A stretch of DNA of 36,317 nucleotides from Lachnospiraceae bacterium (GTDB taxonomy: Bacteria > Bacillota > Clostridia > Lachnospirales > Lachnospiraceae), in the NCBI GenBank assembly GCA_017552985.1, contig JAFZNO010000059.1, positions 1-36,317 on the forward strand, written 5' to 3'. Below, in pieces: positions 16,266 to 24,492 of this stretch. Made by a program: the position numbers and the translations under genes. Numbering within the stretch: position 1 is the stretch's first letter; each line of letters begins with the position of its first letter. The notes below the pieces were generated by a model. That model saw only the letters and a program-made list of their open reading frames with translations, ran no database searches and was not told the DNA's origin.

Positions 16266-16973
16266 ATGTACCAATTTGACAGTAGAATCAGATACAGCGA
16301 GACAGACAGCGAAGGAAAGTTATCCTTCATGGCGCTGCTCAATTACTTTCAAGATTGTTCGACGTTTCAGTCGGAGGATGCCGGGGTGGGCATCAAGTAT
16401 TGTCTGGACCGGAATTTGGTTTGGGTATTAAATGCCTGGCAGATCATTCCCATCAGGATGCCGAGGCTGGGCGAGAAGGTGACGGTCGGCACGCTCCCCT
16501 ATGAGTTTCAGAAATTTATGGGACAGCGTAATTTTATGATGTTTGACCAGGATGGGAATTACCTGGCGAAGGCAAACAGCATCTGGAGCCTGATCGACGT
16601 CAGGACGGAAAGGTTTGTCACGCCGGATGAGGCGATGCTGAAGGGCTATCCCGTGGAAGAGAGGATTCCCATGGAGTATGCGGGACGGAAGATCGCGGTG
16701 CCTGCGGGCGGAAGCATGGCAGGGCCCATCACGGTCATGCCGCATCATTTGGACTCCAATCATCACGTAAACAATGGACAATACGTGGCGATGGCGCTGG
16801 AATTCCTGCCGGAAGGCGCGGAAATACGCCAGATGCGCGCGGAGTATAAGAAGCAGGCATTTTTGGGCGACGTGCTGCATCCTTACGTCGCGGCAGAGGA
16901 AGGACGCTTGGTCGTCTCCCTGCAGGACGAGGGCGGAAGGGCTTTTGCCGCCGTGGAATTTAGCATTGGATGA
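16266..16973 (+). CDS. Acyl-ACP thioesterase
   Basis: A 235-residue double hot-dog protein. The N-terminal half begins YQFDSRIRYSETDSEGKLSFMALLNYFQDCST, and the second half contains HLDSNHHVNNGQYVAMALEFL, the Asn-His active-site stretch of the FatA/FatB family (compare D-x-N-x-HVNN in plant enzymes). It would hydrolyse acyl-ACP to free fatty acid in the cytosol, so controlling chain length or releasing acids. Bacterial members are near 240 residues, as here. ATG 16266 follows GGAAAGGGA; a longer frame reaching back into the CPBP gene is unlikely to be used. It is followed by the CvfB-like gene after 20 bases. Confidence 0.88.
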   Translation: MYQFDSRIRYSETDSEGKLSFMALLNYFQDCSTFQSEDAGVGIKYCLDRNLVWVLNAWQIIPIRMPRLGEKVTVGTLPYEFQKFMGQRNFMMFDQDGNYLAKANSIWSLIDVRTERFVTPDEAMLKGYPVEERIPMEYAGRKIAVPAGGSMAGPITVMPHHLDSNHHVNNGQYVAMALEFLPEGAEIRQMRAEYKKQAFLGDVLHPYVAAEEGRLVVSLQDEGGRAFAAVEFSIG

Positions 16974-16993
16974 GATAATGGAGGAGATTTAAG

Positions 16994-17830
16994 ATGAGCA
17001 TGCGTTTGGGAGAGATCCAAAGGCTGGAGATCGTGAAGAAAGTGGAGTTTGGCGTGTATCTGGCAGAGCCTGGAAAGACGGAGGACAGAGTGCTTTTGCC
17101 TGCGAAGCAGGTACCGGCGGGTGCTGCCGTGGGGGATCTGATGGAGGTCTTTTTGTACAAGGATTCCAAGGACCGCCTGATCGCGACGACAAAGCGGCCC
17201 AAGCTGATCATGGGTGAGACGGCGCTTCTTACCGTGGCACAGTTGGGAAAGATCGGTGCCTTTTTGGACTGGGGCCTGGAAAAGGACCTGCTCCTGCCGT
17301 TTAAGCAACAGCGCGGCAGGGTGCGCGAGGGTGATCAGGTGCTGGTTTCCCTGTATGTTGACAAGAGCGAACGCCTCTGCGCCACGATGAACGTATATGA
17401 GCATCTCCTGTCGGACAGCCCGTATCAGAAAGAGGATAAAGTAACCGGCAGAGTGTACGAGATCAGTGATAATTTCGGCGCATTTGTTGCCGTTGACGAC
17501 AAGTATTCCGCCCTGATCCCGAAGCGGGAACTGTATGGCGAGGTGGAACCCGGCCAGATCATAACGGCGAGGGTGACCAAAGTGCAGGAGGACGGAAGGC
17601 TATGCTTAAGCGTGCGGGAAAAGGCATATCTGCAGATCGAGAAGGATGCGGAGAAGATCCTGCAGCTTCTGGACAGTTACGAGGGCTCACTTCCCTTTAC
17701 GGACAAGTCTGCCCCCGAGGTCATCACCCATGAGACGGGCATGAGCAAAAACGAGTTTAAGCGAGCCGTCGGGCATCTCCTGAAGGAGAAAAAAATACAG
17801 ATTGGAGAAAAATCCATTCGGAGACTGTAA
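16994..17830 (+). CDS. cvfB: S1 domain RNA-binding protein, CvfB-like
   Basis: A 278-residue protein with tandem S1-type OB folds. The first (residues ~1-65) has GVYLAEPG and VLLPAKQVP; the second (~70-130) has GAFLDWGLEKDLLLPFKQQ; the third (~145-210) has GAFVAVDDKYSALIPKREL and ARVTKVQEDGRLCLSVREK. A C-terminal winged helix (~225-278) holds MSKNEFKRAVGHLLKEKKIQI. This order is that of CvfB, an RNA-binding regulator named from Staphylococcus aureus virulence work. GGAGGAGA (16980-16987) sets the start. It ends two bases before the GDPD gene. Its RNA targets cannot be deduced here. Confidence 0.9.
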   Translation: MSMRLGEIQRLEIVKKVEFGVYLAEPGKTEDRVLLPAKQVPAGAAVGDLMEVFLYKDSKDRLIATTKRPKLIMGETALLTVAQLGKIGAFLDWGLEKDLLLPFKQQRGRVREGDQVLVSLYVDKSERLCATMNVYEHLLSDSPYQKEDKVTGRVYEISDNFGAFVAVDDKYSALIPKRELYGEVEPGQIITARVTKVQEDGRLCLSVREKAYLQIEKDAEKILQLLDSYEGSLPFTDKSAPEVITHETGMSKNEFKRAVGHLLKEKKIQIGEKSIRRL

Positions 17831-17832
17831 TC

Positions 17833-18657
17833 ATGGTTTGGATGAGCATTTTACTGATTTTGTTGTGGTCGCCTCTTATATATCTTTGGATGCTGGGGCC
17901 CAATAAACCGAGAAGAAAGGGCATGCGCCCCTATGAAAAGGTTTTGATCGCCCACCGCGGGCTTCATGACGCGTCGAAGGGGATTCCGGAGAATTCCCTG
18001 ACGGCCTTCCGGAAAGCAGTGGAAGTAGGCTACGGAATGGAAATGGACCTTCAGCTGACCAAGGACGGAAAGCTAGTGGTCTTTCATGATCAGTCTTTGC
18101 AGCGCATGTGCGGCGTGAAAAAGAATCTGACGGATCTTACGTATGCGGAGCTGCTGCAGCTTCGTCTCCTGGGGACGGAAGAGAAGATCCCGTTGTTTGA
18201 CGACGTGCTTAAGATCGCGGACGGCAAGGTTCCCCTGATCATCGAGATGAAGTCGGAGGGCCGGTGCTTCCGGGCAACGAAGATGGCGTGCAAACGATTA
18301 GAGAGTTATCGGGGCCCTTATTGCATGGAATCCTTTCACCCGATCCTGATGTGGTGGGTCCGGAGGCATTATCCGCACGTTCTTCGCGGGCAGCTCTCCA
18401 TGAATTATTTTGTGGAGGAGCCGGATAAGCCATTTTACCAAAAGTTGGTCATGACGAGCATGATTTTTAATGTTTTTTCAAGGCCGGATTTTATCGCTTA
18501 CAAGCACTCACAGAGAGAGCAGTTTTCTTACCGGCTTCTGAGGAGACTCTATCCGGTGGAGAACGTGGCTTGGACAATCAAGAGCCAGAAAGAGCTTGAG
18601 CAGGCCAGATCTGATTTTCAGGTGATGATCTTTGACAGCTTTACACCAAAGGGGTGA
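17833..18657 (+). CDS. Glycerophosphodiester phosphodiesterase, membrane-anchored
   Basis: A 274-residue enzyme with one N-terminal hydrophobic helix (MSILLILLWSPLIYLWML) and a GDPD TIM barrel. Active-site motifs are AHRGLHD, PENSLTAF, GMEMDLQLTKDGKLVVFHD with the catalytic His, and PLIIEMKSEG. The family splits glycerophosphodiesters into glycerol-3-phosphate and an alcohol, recycling phospholipid or teichoic-acid material. The later half is shorter than in UgpQ of E. coli but ends in a normal FQVMIFDSFTPKG. The start follows the CvfB stop by two bases, with GGAG at 17819-17822 as ribosome binding site. Together with the thioesterase and dehydrogenase upstream it gives this operon a lipid flavour. 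Confidence 0.9.
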   Translation: MVWMSILLILLWSPLIYLWMLGPNKPRRKGMRPYEKVLIAHRGLHDASKGIPENSLTAFRKAVEVGYGMEMDLQLTKDGKLVVFHDQSLQRMCGVKKNLTDLTYAELLQLRLLGTEEKIPLFDDVLKIADGKVPLIIEMKSEGRCFRATKMACKRLESYRGPYCMESFHPILMWWVRRHYPHVLRGQLSMNYFVEEPDKPFYQKLVMTSMIFNVFSRPDFIAYKHSQREQFSYRLLRRLYPVENVAWTIKSQKELEQARSDFQVMIFDSFTPKG

Positions 18658-18674
18658 TCAATAGTTTCCATGTT

Positions 18675-18719
18675 TTTTTGTGCATTATGACGTGCGTCAA
18701 AAGAAAAATTGCACAAAAA
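18675..18719 (+). promoter_or_regulatory. Nested inverted repeats upstream of the PucR-type regulator
   Basis: Outer arms TTTTTGTGC (18675-18683) and GCACAAAAA (18711-18719) are perfect complements over 9 bp. Between them lies a second palindrome, TGACG-TG-CGTCA (18688-18699). Both end a few bases before the candidate -35. They could be operator sites. Part of this region, with AAAAAGC/GCTTTTT (18715-18721 and 18726-18732), could instead fold as a weak terminator of the upstream operon. Confidence 0.5.
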
Positions 18720-18723
18720 GCTA

Positions 18724-18752
18724 TTGCTTTTTTTGGCTGTTTTTGGTATAAA
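18724..18752 (+). promoter_or_regulatory. Candidate sigma-A promoter
   Basis: TTGCTT (18724-18729), a 17-bp spacer and TATAAA (18747-18752) make a fair -35/-10 pair in the 138-base gap before the PucR-type regulator gene. It leaves an untranslated leader of about 35 bases. The -35 overlaps a T-rich stem, so a terminator reading is the alternative. Confidence 0.5.
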
Positions 18753-18795
18753 TGTTTTATACGGTTTAATTTGGGACGCAAAGGAGCGTGTACAT

Positions 18796-19878
18796 ATGAT
18801 TTCGAATCAGATACTTCAGAATACGATCGACGGGTTAAAAGGGATAGCCAGAATCGAGCTGTGCGTCATGGACGTGGATGGCAAAGAAGTTGCCAGCACC
18901 ATCGACATGGGGAACTGCGCGAAGGCCGTGATTGAGTTTGCAAGCTCTCCTGCGGATTCCCAGGAAATCCAAGGCTATCAGTATTTTAAAATCTTTGACG
19001 AGCAGCAATTGGAATACGTGTTGATCGTGGCGGGCAGCGGCGAGGACGTGTACGTGATCGGTAAAATGGTTGCGTTCCAGATCCAGAACCTGTTGGTGGC
19101 CTACAAGGAAAGATTCGACAAGGATAACTTTATCAAGAATCTTCTGTTGGATAATCTGTTGTTGGTGGACATCTACAGCCGTTCCAAAAAGCTGCACATC
19201 CAGACGGACGTGGCCAGGGTTGTCATGATCGTTGAGACGGGCAACCGCAAGGATAATAACGCCCTGGAACTGACGAGGAATCATTTTGGCTCGAACAGCC
19301 GCGATTTCATTACGGCCGTGGATGAGAATAACGTGATTGTGGTAAAGGACCTGACGGACGTGAATGCTGCAAAGGAGATCGATAAGTCTGCGAAATCTCT
19401 CTGTGCGTTCCTGCAGAAGGAAGGATTGAAGGTGCGCGTCGCATACGGCACGGTGATCCAGGAGATCAAGGAAGTCAGCCGTTCCTACAAGGAAGCGAAG
19501 ATGGCGCTGGACGTAGGGAAGATCTTCTTTGACGACAGGGACATTGTGGCGTACAGCGAGCTTGGCATTGGACGCTTGATCTATCAGCTCCCCATCCCGC
19601 TCTGCAAAATGTTCATCCGTGAGATCTTTGGCGGAAAGAGCCCGGATGAGTTTGACGAGGAAACGTTGTCCACGATCTACAAGTTTTTCGAGAACAGCTT
19701 GAACGTGTCCGAGACGTCACGTCAGCTTTTTATTCACAGAAATACGCTGGTTTATCGATTGGATAAGCTCCAAAAGACCACAAATCTGGATCTTCGCGTC
19801 TTTGAGGACGCCATCACGTTTAAGATCGCCCTGATGGTGGTAAAATACATGAAGTACATGGAAAGCATGGAATATTGA
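18796..19878 (+). CDS. PucR/CdaR-family transcriptional regulator
   Basis: A 360-residue regulator. The N-terminal ~130 residues begin MISNQILQNTIDGLKGIARIELCVMDVDGKEVAST and look like a small-molecule sensing domain of the CdaR (sugar diacid) type. A middle GGDEF-like/linker domain (~140-270, VARVVMIVETG, RDFITAVDENNVIVVKD, VRVAYGTVIQEIKEVSRSYKEAKMAL) leads to the C-terminal HTH: SLNVSETSRQLFIHRNTLVYRLDKLQKTTNLDL. These proteins usually activate sugar-acid or purine genes. AAGGAG at 18781-18786 sets ATG 18796; an upstream in-frame ATG at 18709 lies inside the promoter and is rejected. No sugar-acid genes are nearby, so its targets are unknown. Confidence 0.88.
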   Translation: MISNQILQNTIDGLKGIARIELCVMDVDGKEVASTIDMGNCAKAVIEFASSPADSQEIQGYQYFKIFDEQQLEYVLIVAGSGEDVYVIGKMVAFQIQNLLVAYKERFDKDNFIKNLLLDNLLLVDIYSRSKKLHIQTDVARVVMIVETGNRKDNNALELTRNHFGSNSRDFITAVDENNVIVVKDLTDVNAAKEIDKSAKSLCAFLQKEGLKVRVAYGTVIQEIKEVSRSYKEAKMALDVGKIFFDDRDIVAYSELGIGRLIYQLPIPLCKMFIREIFGGKSPDEFDEETLSTIYKFFENSLNVSETSRQLFIHRNTLVYRLDKLQKTTNLDLRVFEDAITFKIALMVVKYMKYMESMEY

Positions 19879-19896
19879 TCCCAAAATGGAACTAAT

Positions 19897-19931
19897 CGGG
19901 CCCCCATTTCGTCTAATTAGATGGGAGCCCG
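19897..19931 (+). repeat. Long inverted repeat in the ftsE leader
   Basis: CGGGCCCCCAT (19897-19907) pairs with ATGGGAGCCCG (19921-19931) over 11 positions with one C-A mismatch. The 13-base loop contains most of the palindrome TCTAATTAGA (19912-19921). There is no T-run after it, so it does not look like a standard terminator. It may be an mRNA-processing or stability element, or an attenuator before ftsE. Confidence 0.6.
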
Positions 19932-19990
19932 TGAGTTTGTGCTTACAGTGCATTCGAGAAACAAAAAATATCGAAAGAATACGGGAAGTT

Positions 19991-20734
19991 ATGAGCAAAA
20001 AAGAAGAACAAGAAAGAGAAAGACAGGAATTTATCGAAGAGAAAGGCATCATTTATCTGGAGAACGTCAGCAAGACTTATTCCGCGGGCGTGGCTGCGGT
20101 AAGTGACGTAAACTTAAGCATCAAAAAAGGGGAATTTGTGTTTATCGTTGGTGAGAACGGCGCAGGTAAATCCACGCTGTTCAAGCTTTTGCTCCGGGAG
20201 CTGAAGGCTTCCGAGGGAAGCGTCTACGTGATGGGACAGGACGCAGGGAAACTCCGGCATTATCAGATCCCGAAATACCGTCGTCAGATCGGCGTGGTAT
20301 TCCAGGATTTCCGCTTGCTGACGGATCGCAACGTCTACGAGAACGTGGCGTTCGCGCAGAGAATCCTTGAGGTCCCCACGGAAGAGATCAGAAAGAACGT
20401 GCCCACCATTCTTGCAACGGTGGGACTTGCAGGAAAATATAAGGCGAAAATACGGGAATTGTCCGGAGGAGAACAGCAGAGAGTCGCGCTGGCGAGAGCT
20501 CTGATCAATCAGCCTGCCATTTTGTTGGCTGACGAGCCGACGGGTAACCTTGACCCGCAAAATGCATGGGGCATCATGGAGCTTTTGGAGGAGATCAATG
20601 CCCAGGGTACGACCGTGATCATGATCACGCACAACAGAGAGATCGTTAACAGCATGCGCAAGCGCGTGATCGCGCTGAAAAAAGGCGTGATCGTAAGTGA
20701 TCAAGAGGATGGTGAATATGTTGAGGAAGATTAA
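19991..20734 (+). CDS. ftsE: Cell-division ABC transporter ATPase FtsE
   Basis: A 247-residue ABC ATPase with a charged 18-residue N-terminal extension (MSKKEEQERERQEFIEEKG) before the usual YLENVSKTY. Walker A is GENGAGKST (residues ~54-62), the signature is LSGGEQQRVALARAL, Walker B is ILLADEPTGNLD, and the switch His is in MITHNREIV. Together with FtsX it makes a complex that converts ATP hydrolysis at the divisome into activation of cell-wall hydrolases rather than transport. CGGGAAG before the ATG is the ribosome binding site. The gene overlaps ftsX by 17 bases, consistent with coupled synthesis. Confidence 0.95.
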   Translation: MSKKEEQERERQEFIEEKGIIYLENVSKTYSAGVAAVSDVNLSIKKGEFVFIVGENGAGKSTLFKLLLRELKASEGSVYVMGQDAGKLRHYQIPKYRRQIGVVFQDFRLLTDRNVYENVAFAQRILEVPTEEIRKNVPTILATVGLAGKYKAKIRELSGGEQQRVALARALINQPAILLADEPTGNLDPQNAWGIMELLEEINAQGTTVIMITHNREIVNSMRKRVIALKKGVIVSDQEDGEYVEED

Positions 20735-21692
20735 TTCATTGGTATACGTATTTCGTCAGGGCATAGCGAATATCTTACGTAATAAGCTTTTTTCCCTGGC
20801 GTCCGTGGCTACGATCACGGCTTGTCTGTTCTTGTTTGGAGCATTTTATTCCATCGTTACGAATTTCCGCCACATGGTCATGCAGGCGGAGGAAGGCGTG
20901 TCAGTAACCGTATTCTTCCACTCGGAGTATGACCTTTGTTATTACGCTGAGGGCTTGAGCCACTGGGAGGATTACACCCATCCGGAAGGACAGATCCCTT
21001 CCGACGTCCGCTTGAAGGAGATCGGGACGGAGATCGCTGCAAGACCTGAAGTTTCCGAGGTGAAGTTTACCAGTGACGAGGAAGCCTGGGCTAAGTTTGG
21101 ACCGGAATACTTTGGACCGGATTATGCCATGGGATACGAAGACAACCCGCTTCGCGGAGAACATAGCTATGAAGTGTTCTTGAGTGACGTCAGTCTCCAA
21201 AATGACCTTGTCACTTGGCTGCAGAGCCTTCCGGAGGTTCGTAAGGTGAATTTCGACGAATCCACCGCAACGACTCTTACCGGCACAAACTTGATCATTG
21301 CTTACGTTTCTGCCGGCGTGATCGCGCTGTTGTTTGCGGTCAGCATCTTCCTGATCAGCAACACGGTAGCAACGGGCATTGCCATCCGCGCCCAGGAAAT
21401 CAGTATCATGAAGTACATCGGCGCAACGGATTTTCTTGTGCGCTCTCCCTTCGTGATCGAGGGCATGATCATGGGACTGTTCGGAGCCGGAATCCCTTTG
21501 ATCGTATTGTATCACATGTATCAATATGCAGCGGATTATCTGGTAAAAAGGTTCCCCATGCTCATGTCGCGTTTGGGCTTATTGCCAGCTGAAACGATCT
21601 TTTCCTTCCTGACGCCGGTGTGTCTTGCGCTTGGCGTGGGAATTGGCTTCCTGGGGAGCATGTTCTCCGTGAGAAAGCATCTTAGAGTGTAG
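20718..21692 (+). CDS. ftsX: Cell-division protein FtsX
   Basis: A 324-residue membrane partner of FtsE. It has a short cytosolic N-terminus, helix 1 (LASVATITACLFLFGAFYSIV), an extracellular loop of about 170 residues with the typical SEVKFTSDEEAWAKFG and LPEVRKVNFDEST segments, and three C-terminal helices (IIAYVSAGVIALLFAVSIFLI, SPFVIEGMIMGLFGAGIPLIVLYHMY, LTPVCLALGVGIGFLGSMF). The loop is the part that contacts the coiled coil of PcsB-like hydrolases. ATG 20718 is chosen because AAGAGG (20703-20708) abuts the earlier ATG 20709 but is 9 bases from 20718. The hydrolase gene follows by 37 bases, completing the functional set. Confidence 0.95.
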   Translation: MLRKINSLVYVFRQGIANILRNKLFSLASVATITACLFLFGAFYSIVTNFRHMVMQAEEGVSVTVFFHSEYDLCYYAEGLSHWEDYTHPEGQIPSDVRLKEIGTEIAARPEVSEVKFTSDEEAWAKFGPEYFGPDYAMGYEDNPLRGEHSYEVFLSDVSLQNDLVTWLQSLPEVRKVNFDESTATTLTGTNLIIAYVSAGVIALLFAVSIFLISNTVATGIAIRAQEISIMKYIGATDFLVRSPFVIEGMIMGLFGAGIPLIVLYHMYQYAADYLVKRFPMLMSRLGLLPAETIFSFLTPVCLALGVGIGFLGSMFSVRKHLRV

Positions 21693-21729
21693 ACACCGTA
21701 AATTACAAGCAACGTAAGAGTGGTAACGT

Positions 21730-22965
21730 ATGAGAAAAAAGAGAATAACGACGCGGGTTCTTTTGCTTAGCCTGACGTTACTGTTCTTGGCAACCTGGCA
21801 CGGCGACGTGATGACGGGAAGTGCGGCAAAGAGTGGGGATGCATCCATTCTGGAGAGTATCCGGGAAAAGCAAGAACAGATTTCCAAGGCTGAGAAAGAA
21901 AAGAACGGTCTGAAAAAGAATTTAAGCGACGTACAAGGGATCAAAAAGAGTCTGGAGTCCAAGAAGAAGGATCTGAATAATTACATTGCGGAGCTGGATG
22001 ATCAGATTGCCCAGATCGAACAGCGCATGAATGACCTGAAGGAGCAGATTACCGCAAAGGAAGCTGAGATCGTGGAAACGCAGGCCCAGGTGGATGATGC
22101 CCTTGCCCGTGAAAAGGGACAGATGGACAGCATGATCGTCCGCGCGCAACAGATGTACGAAAAGAGAAGCAACCTGATGTCTGACCTGTTGTTAAGCGCT
22201 TCCGGCATCGGTGATTTCCTCAACAGGGCAGAGTTTATGGAAAAGCTGGTTACTTACGATAAGGAGCAGTGGACAAATTTCCAGAATTACCGTAAGTACG
22301 TGGAACTCTGTGAGAGACAGCTGGAGCTCGAAAAAGAAATCCTGGACCAGACGAAGGAAAACGTACAGTTGGAGCAGAACACGCTTGAGATCTTCATGGA
22401 ACAAAAAAAGCGTGACATTGAAGCATATCAGTCTGACATCGAGAATAAGGAAAAGGCCATCGAAGAGTACGAGGCCATGATCAAGCAGCAGGATGAGGAG
22501 ATCAAGGCGTTGGAGCTGGCCATTGAGGCAGACAGAAAACGGCTTTCCGTCATGAGAACCTATGACGGAGGTACGTTCCAGTTCCCTCTGGCATCCTATA
22601 CAAGAGTTAGTGATCCTTACGGATGGCGCATTCACCCGATCCTGAAGGTAAAGCAGTTCCATAACGGAATAGACCTTGCGGCACCGAAGGGAACGGCAAT
22701 CTATGCCGCCTACAACGGCGTGGTGGTTGCGGCTGCGTACAGCCCGACCATGGGTAACTACGTGATGATCGATCACGGTGACAATCTGTACACGATCTAC
22801 ATGCATGCGTCGACTCTGAAAGTTCAGGCGAATGCGGTGGTCAGCAAGGGCGACACCATTGCGCTTGTGGGTTCTACGGGACGATCCACGGGAAATCACT
22901 TACACTTTAGCGTGAGAAAAGACGGAGAGTACGTATCTCCTCTGGATTACATAACGTTACCGTAA
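21730..22965 (+). CDS. PcsB/EnvC-like murein hydrolase (coiled coil plus M23 peptidase)
   Basis: A 411-residue exported protein. A signal peptide (VLLLSLTLLFLATWHGD, cleavage near GSAAKS) is followed by a long coiled coil (~residues 38-275, rich in Glu/Lys with two helices and a hinge around SNLMSDLLLSASGIGDFL) and a LytM/M23 peptidase domain. The Zn site is His311 and Asp315 (FHNGIDLA) with His392 (HLHFS); His359 (YMHAS) and His390 complete the active site, so it should be a live endopeptidase. FtsX is known to hold such hydrolases inactive until ATP hydrolysis moves the coiled coil. The ribosome binding site is weak (AGTGG), which may keep output low. Confidence 0.92.
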   Translation: MRKKRITTRVLLLSLTLLFLATWHGDVMTGSAAKSGDASILESIREKQEQISKAEKEKNGLKKNLSDVQGIKKSLESKKKDLNNYIAELDDQIAQIEQRMNDLKEQITAKEAEIVETQAQVDDALAREKGQMDSMIVRAQQMYEKRSNLMSDLLLSASGIGDFLNRAEFMEKLVTYDKEQWTNFQNYRKYVELCERQLELEKEILDQTKENVQLEQNTLEIFMEQKKRDIEAYQSDIENKEKAIEEYEAMIKQQDEEIKALELAIEADRKRLSVMRTYDGGTFQFPLASYTRVSDPYGWRIHPILKVKQFHNGIDLAAPKGTAIYAAYNGVVVAAAYSPTMGNYVMIDHGDNLYTIYMHASTLKVQANAVVSKGDTIALVGSTGRSTGNHLHFSVRKDGEYVSPLDYITLP

Positions 22966-23020
22966 AGCCCGTATATGCCGGACGAAAGATTGACGCAAAG
23001 AGTAAAGGAGACGGCAGAAA

Positions 23021-24370
23021 ATGGATCAGAATAATCAATATCGTGACATTGATTCTTATCAGGCGATAAATCAAGGGAAAACAAAGAAGAAAAAGGACAG
23101 AGGAGCCTTTATCGGCGGCATTGTTGTCGGCATGATCAGCACGCTGGTGATCGCATGCGTGATCATTCTCGCATACTGGCAGGCTGGAAACGTGTCTGCA
23201 AGAAAAGCTGACGAAGAAGTGGAAGAGACTACGACCACTACCAAGAAAAAGACTACCCAAAAAACCACGAAGGTCAGCAGCGACGGCTTTGTTACGGATG
23301 AGATGGTCACTAAGGTCAACGGTCTTGTGGATGCCATTCGCGAAAAGTACTTTTTGGATGAAGTGACGGATGAACAGCTGGAGAACGGAATCTACAAGGG
23401 ACTTATGAATTCCTTGGGTGATCCCTATACGGAGTACTATACGGCCCAGGAATACAATGATCTGATGCAGGGCGCGGAAGGAATTTACTACGGTATTGGC
23501 GCATACGTGAGCATTGATGAGGAGACGCAGCTGCCAAAGCTTGGCACCATTTTTAAGCAGAGTCCTGCGGAAAAGGCCGGATTGAAGACGGATGACCTGA
23601 TCTACAAGGTTGACGGTGAGCTTACGTACGGAAAAACGCTTACTGAGGTGGTTTCCTGCATCAAGGGCGAGGAGAATACGAACGTGGTGCTTACCATCAT
23701 CCGGAACGGGGAGCAGAAGGACGTAACCGCCACGAGAGGAAAGGTGGAGACGCCTACCGTAGAGTATAAGATGCTGGATGACAAGATGGGTTACCTGCAA
23801 CTCACGGAGTTTGACGACGTGTCGACCAAGCAGTTCCTGGACGGCATGGATGAATTGTATGAGCAGGGAATGCAGGGAATGATCCTGGATCTTAGGGCTA
23901 ATCCCGGCGGAAATCTTTCCACCGTGGTGCAGATCGCACAGAATCTGCTGCCGAAGGGAACCATCGTCTACACGGAAGATAAGGAAGGCAATAAGCAATA
24001 TTATAAGAGCAAGGGAAATAATGAGATCCAGATTCCGTTGGTGGTACTGATCGACGGAAATTCCGCAAGTGCTTCCGAGATCCTTGCAGGTGCCATCCAG
24101 GACTACAAGAAGGGTACGCTTGTCGGAACCAAGAGCTATGGAAAAGGTATCGTTCAGACCATTTATCCCGCGAGAGACGGATCTGCCATCAAGATCACCA
24201 CGAGCGGATATTTTACGCCGAACGGAAGAAACATTCACAAGGTTGGCATTGAGCCCGACGTGGTTTGCGAATTCGACAGTGAAATGTATTACAACGAGGA
24301 GAATCCGGTCGACAATCAGCTCGAGAAGGCTAAGGAAGTACTGGCTGATCTGATGAAGCAGGCGAAATAA
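23021..24370 (+). CDS. S41 family C-terminal processing protease
   Basis: A 449-residue protease anchored by one helix (GGIVVGMISTLVIACVIILAYW, ~28-50), then a Thr/Lys-rich linker, a PDZ domain (~130-220, YYGIGAYVSIDEE, SPAEKAGLKTDDLIYKVDGE) and the S41 core. The catalytic dyad is Ser350 in SASASEI and Lys375 in KSYGKGIVQ, the normal 25-residue spacing. CtpA/CtpB-type enzymes cut the C-termini of secreted proteins, including wall hydrolases and sporulation signals. AAAGGAG before ATG gives strong initiation. Lying directly after the murein hydrolase, it could process that protein or another wall enzyme (inference). A strong terminator follows. Confidence 0.94.
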   Translation: MDQNNQYRDIDSYQAINQGKTKKKKDRGAFIGGIVVGMISTLVIACVIILAYWQAGNVSARKADEEVEETTTTTKKKTTQKTTKVSSDGFVTDEMVTKVNGLVDAIREKYFLDEVTDEQLENGIYKGLMNSLGDPYTEYYTAQEYNDLMQGAEGIYYGIGAYVSIDEETQLPKLGTIFKQSPAEKAGLKTDDLIYKVDGELTYGKTLTEVVSCIKGEENTNVVLTIIRNGEQKDVTATRGKVETPTVEYKMLDDKMGYLQLTEFDDVSTKQFLDGMDELYEQGMQGMILDLRANPGGNLSTVVQIAQNLLPKGTIVYTEDKEGNKQYYKSKGNNEIQIPLVVLIDGNSASASEILAGAIQDYKKGTLVGTKSYGKGIVQTIYPARDGSAIKITTSGYFTPNGRNIHKVGIEPDVVCEFDSEMYYNEENPVDNQLEKAKEVLADLMKQAK

Positions 24371-24403
24371 GAGTGAATTTGGAATTGGATTGACGTAAGA
24401 GGA

Positions 24404-24444
24404 AGTACAGAACAAACATTCGATTTGCTCTGTACTTTCTTTGT
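24404..24444 (+). terminator. Probable terminator between the S41 protease gene and uvrB
   Basis: AGTACAGAACAAA (24404-24416) pairs with TTTGCTCTGTACT (24424-24436) over 12 of 13 positions around a 7-base loop, followed by TTCTTTGTCGTTT. The T-run is interrupted, so termination may be incomplete. The stem also carries GAACAAACATTC (24410-24421), a near match to the Bacillus-type LexA box. Confidence 0.7.
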
Positions 24445-24450
24445 CGTTTC

Positions 24451-24459
24451 TGTTATACT
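24451..24459 (+). promoter_or_regulatory. uvrB promoter, extended -10
   Basis: TGTTATACT has TG one base before TATACT (24454-24459), an extended -10 that can do without a good -35; none is visible because the region is filled by the hairpin. It would start transcription near 24466, about 27 bases before the uvrB ATG. Confidence 0.6.
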
Positions 24460-24492
24460 GGGAATAGGGCGACAAAACGGGAAGGTGTATTT

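Noticed and set aside
18654-18935. Short plus-strand frame overlapping the end of the GDPD gene and the regulator start
   Set aside because: It crosses the promoter region and runs out of frame into the regulator; its sequence is low quality and Cys/Arg-rich.
22907-24475. 522-codon minus-strand frame opposite the S41 protease gene
   Set aside because: The sense strand codes for a complete protease with catalytic Ser350 and Lys375, so the antisense frame is a shadow caused by codon bias.
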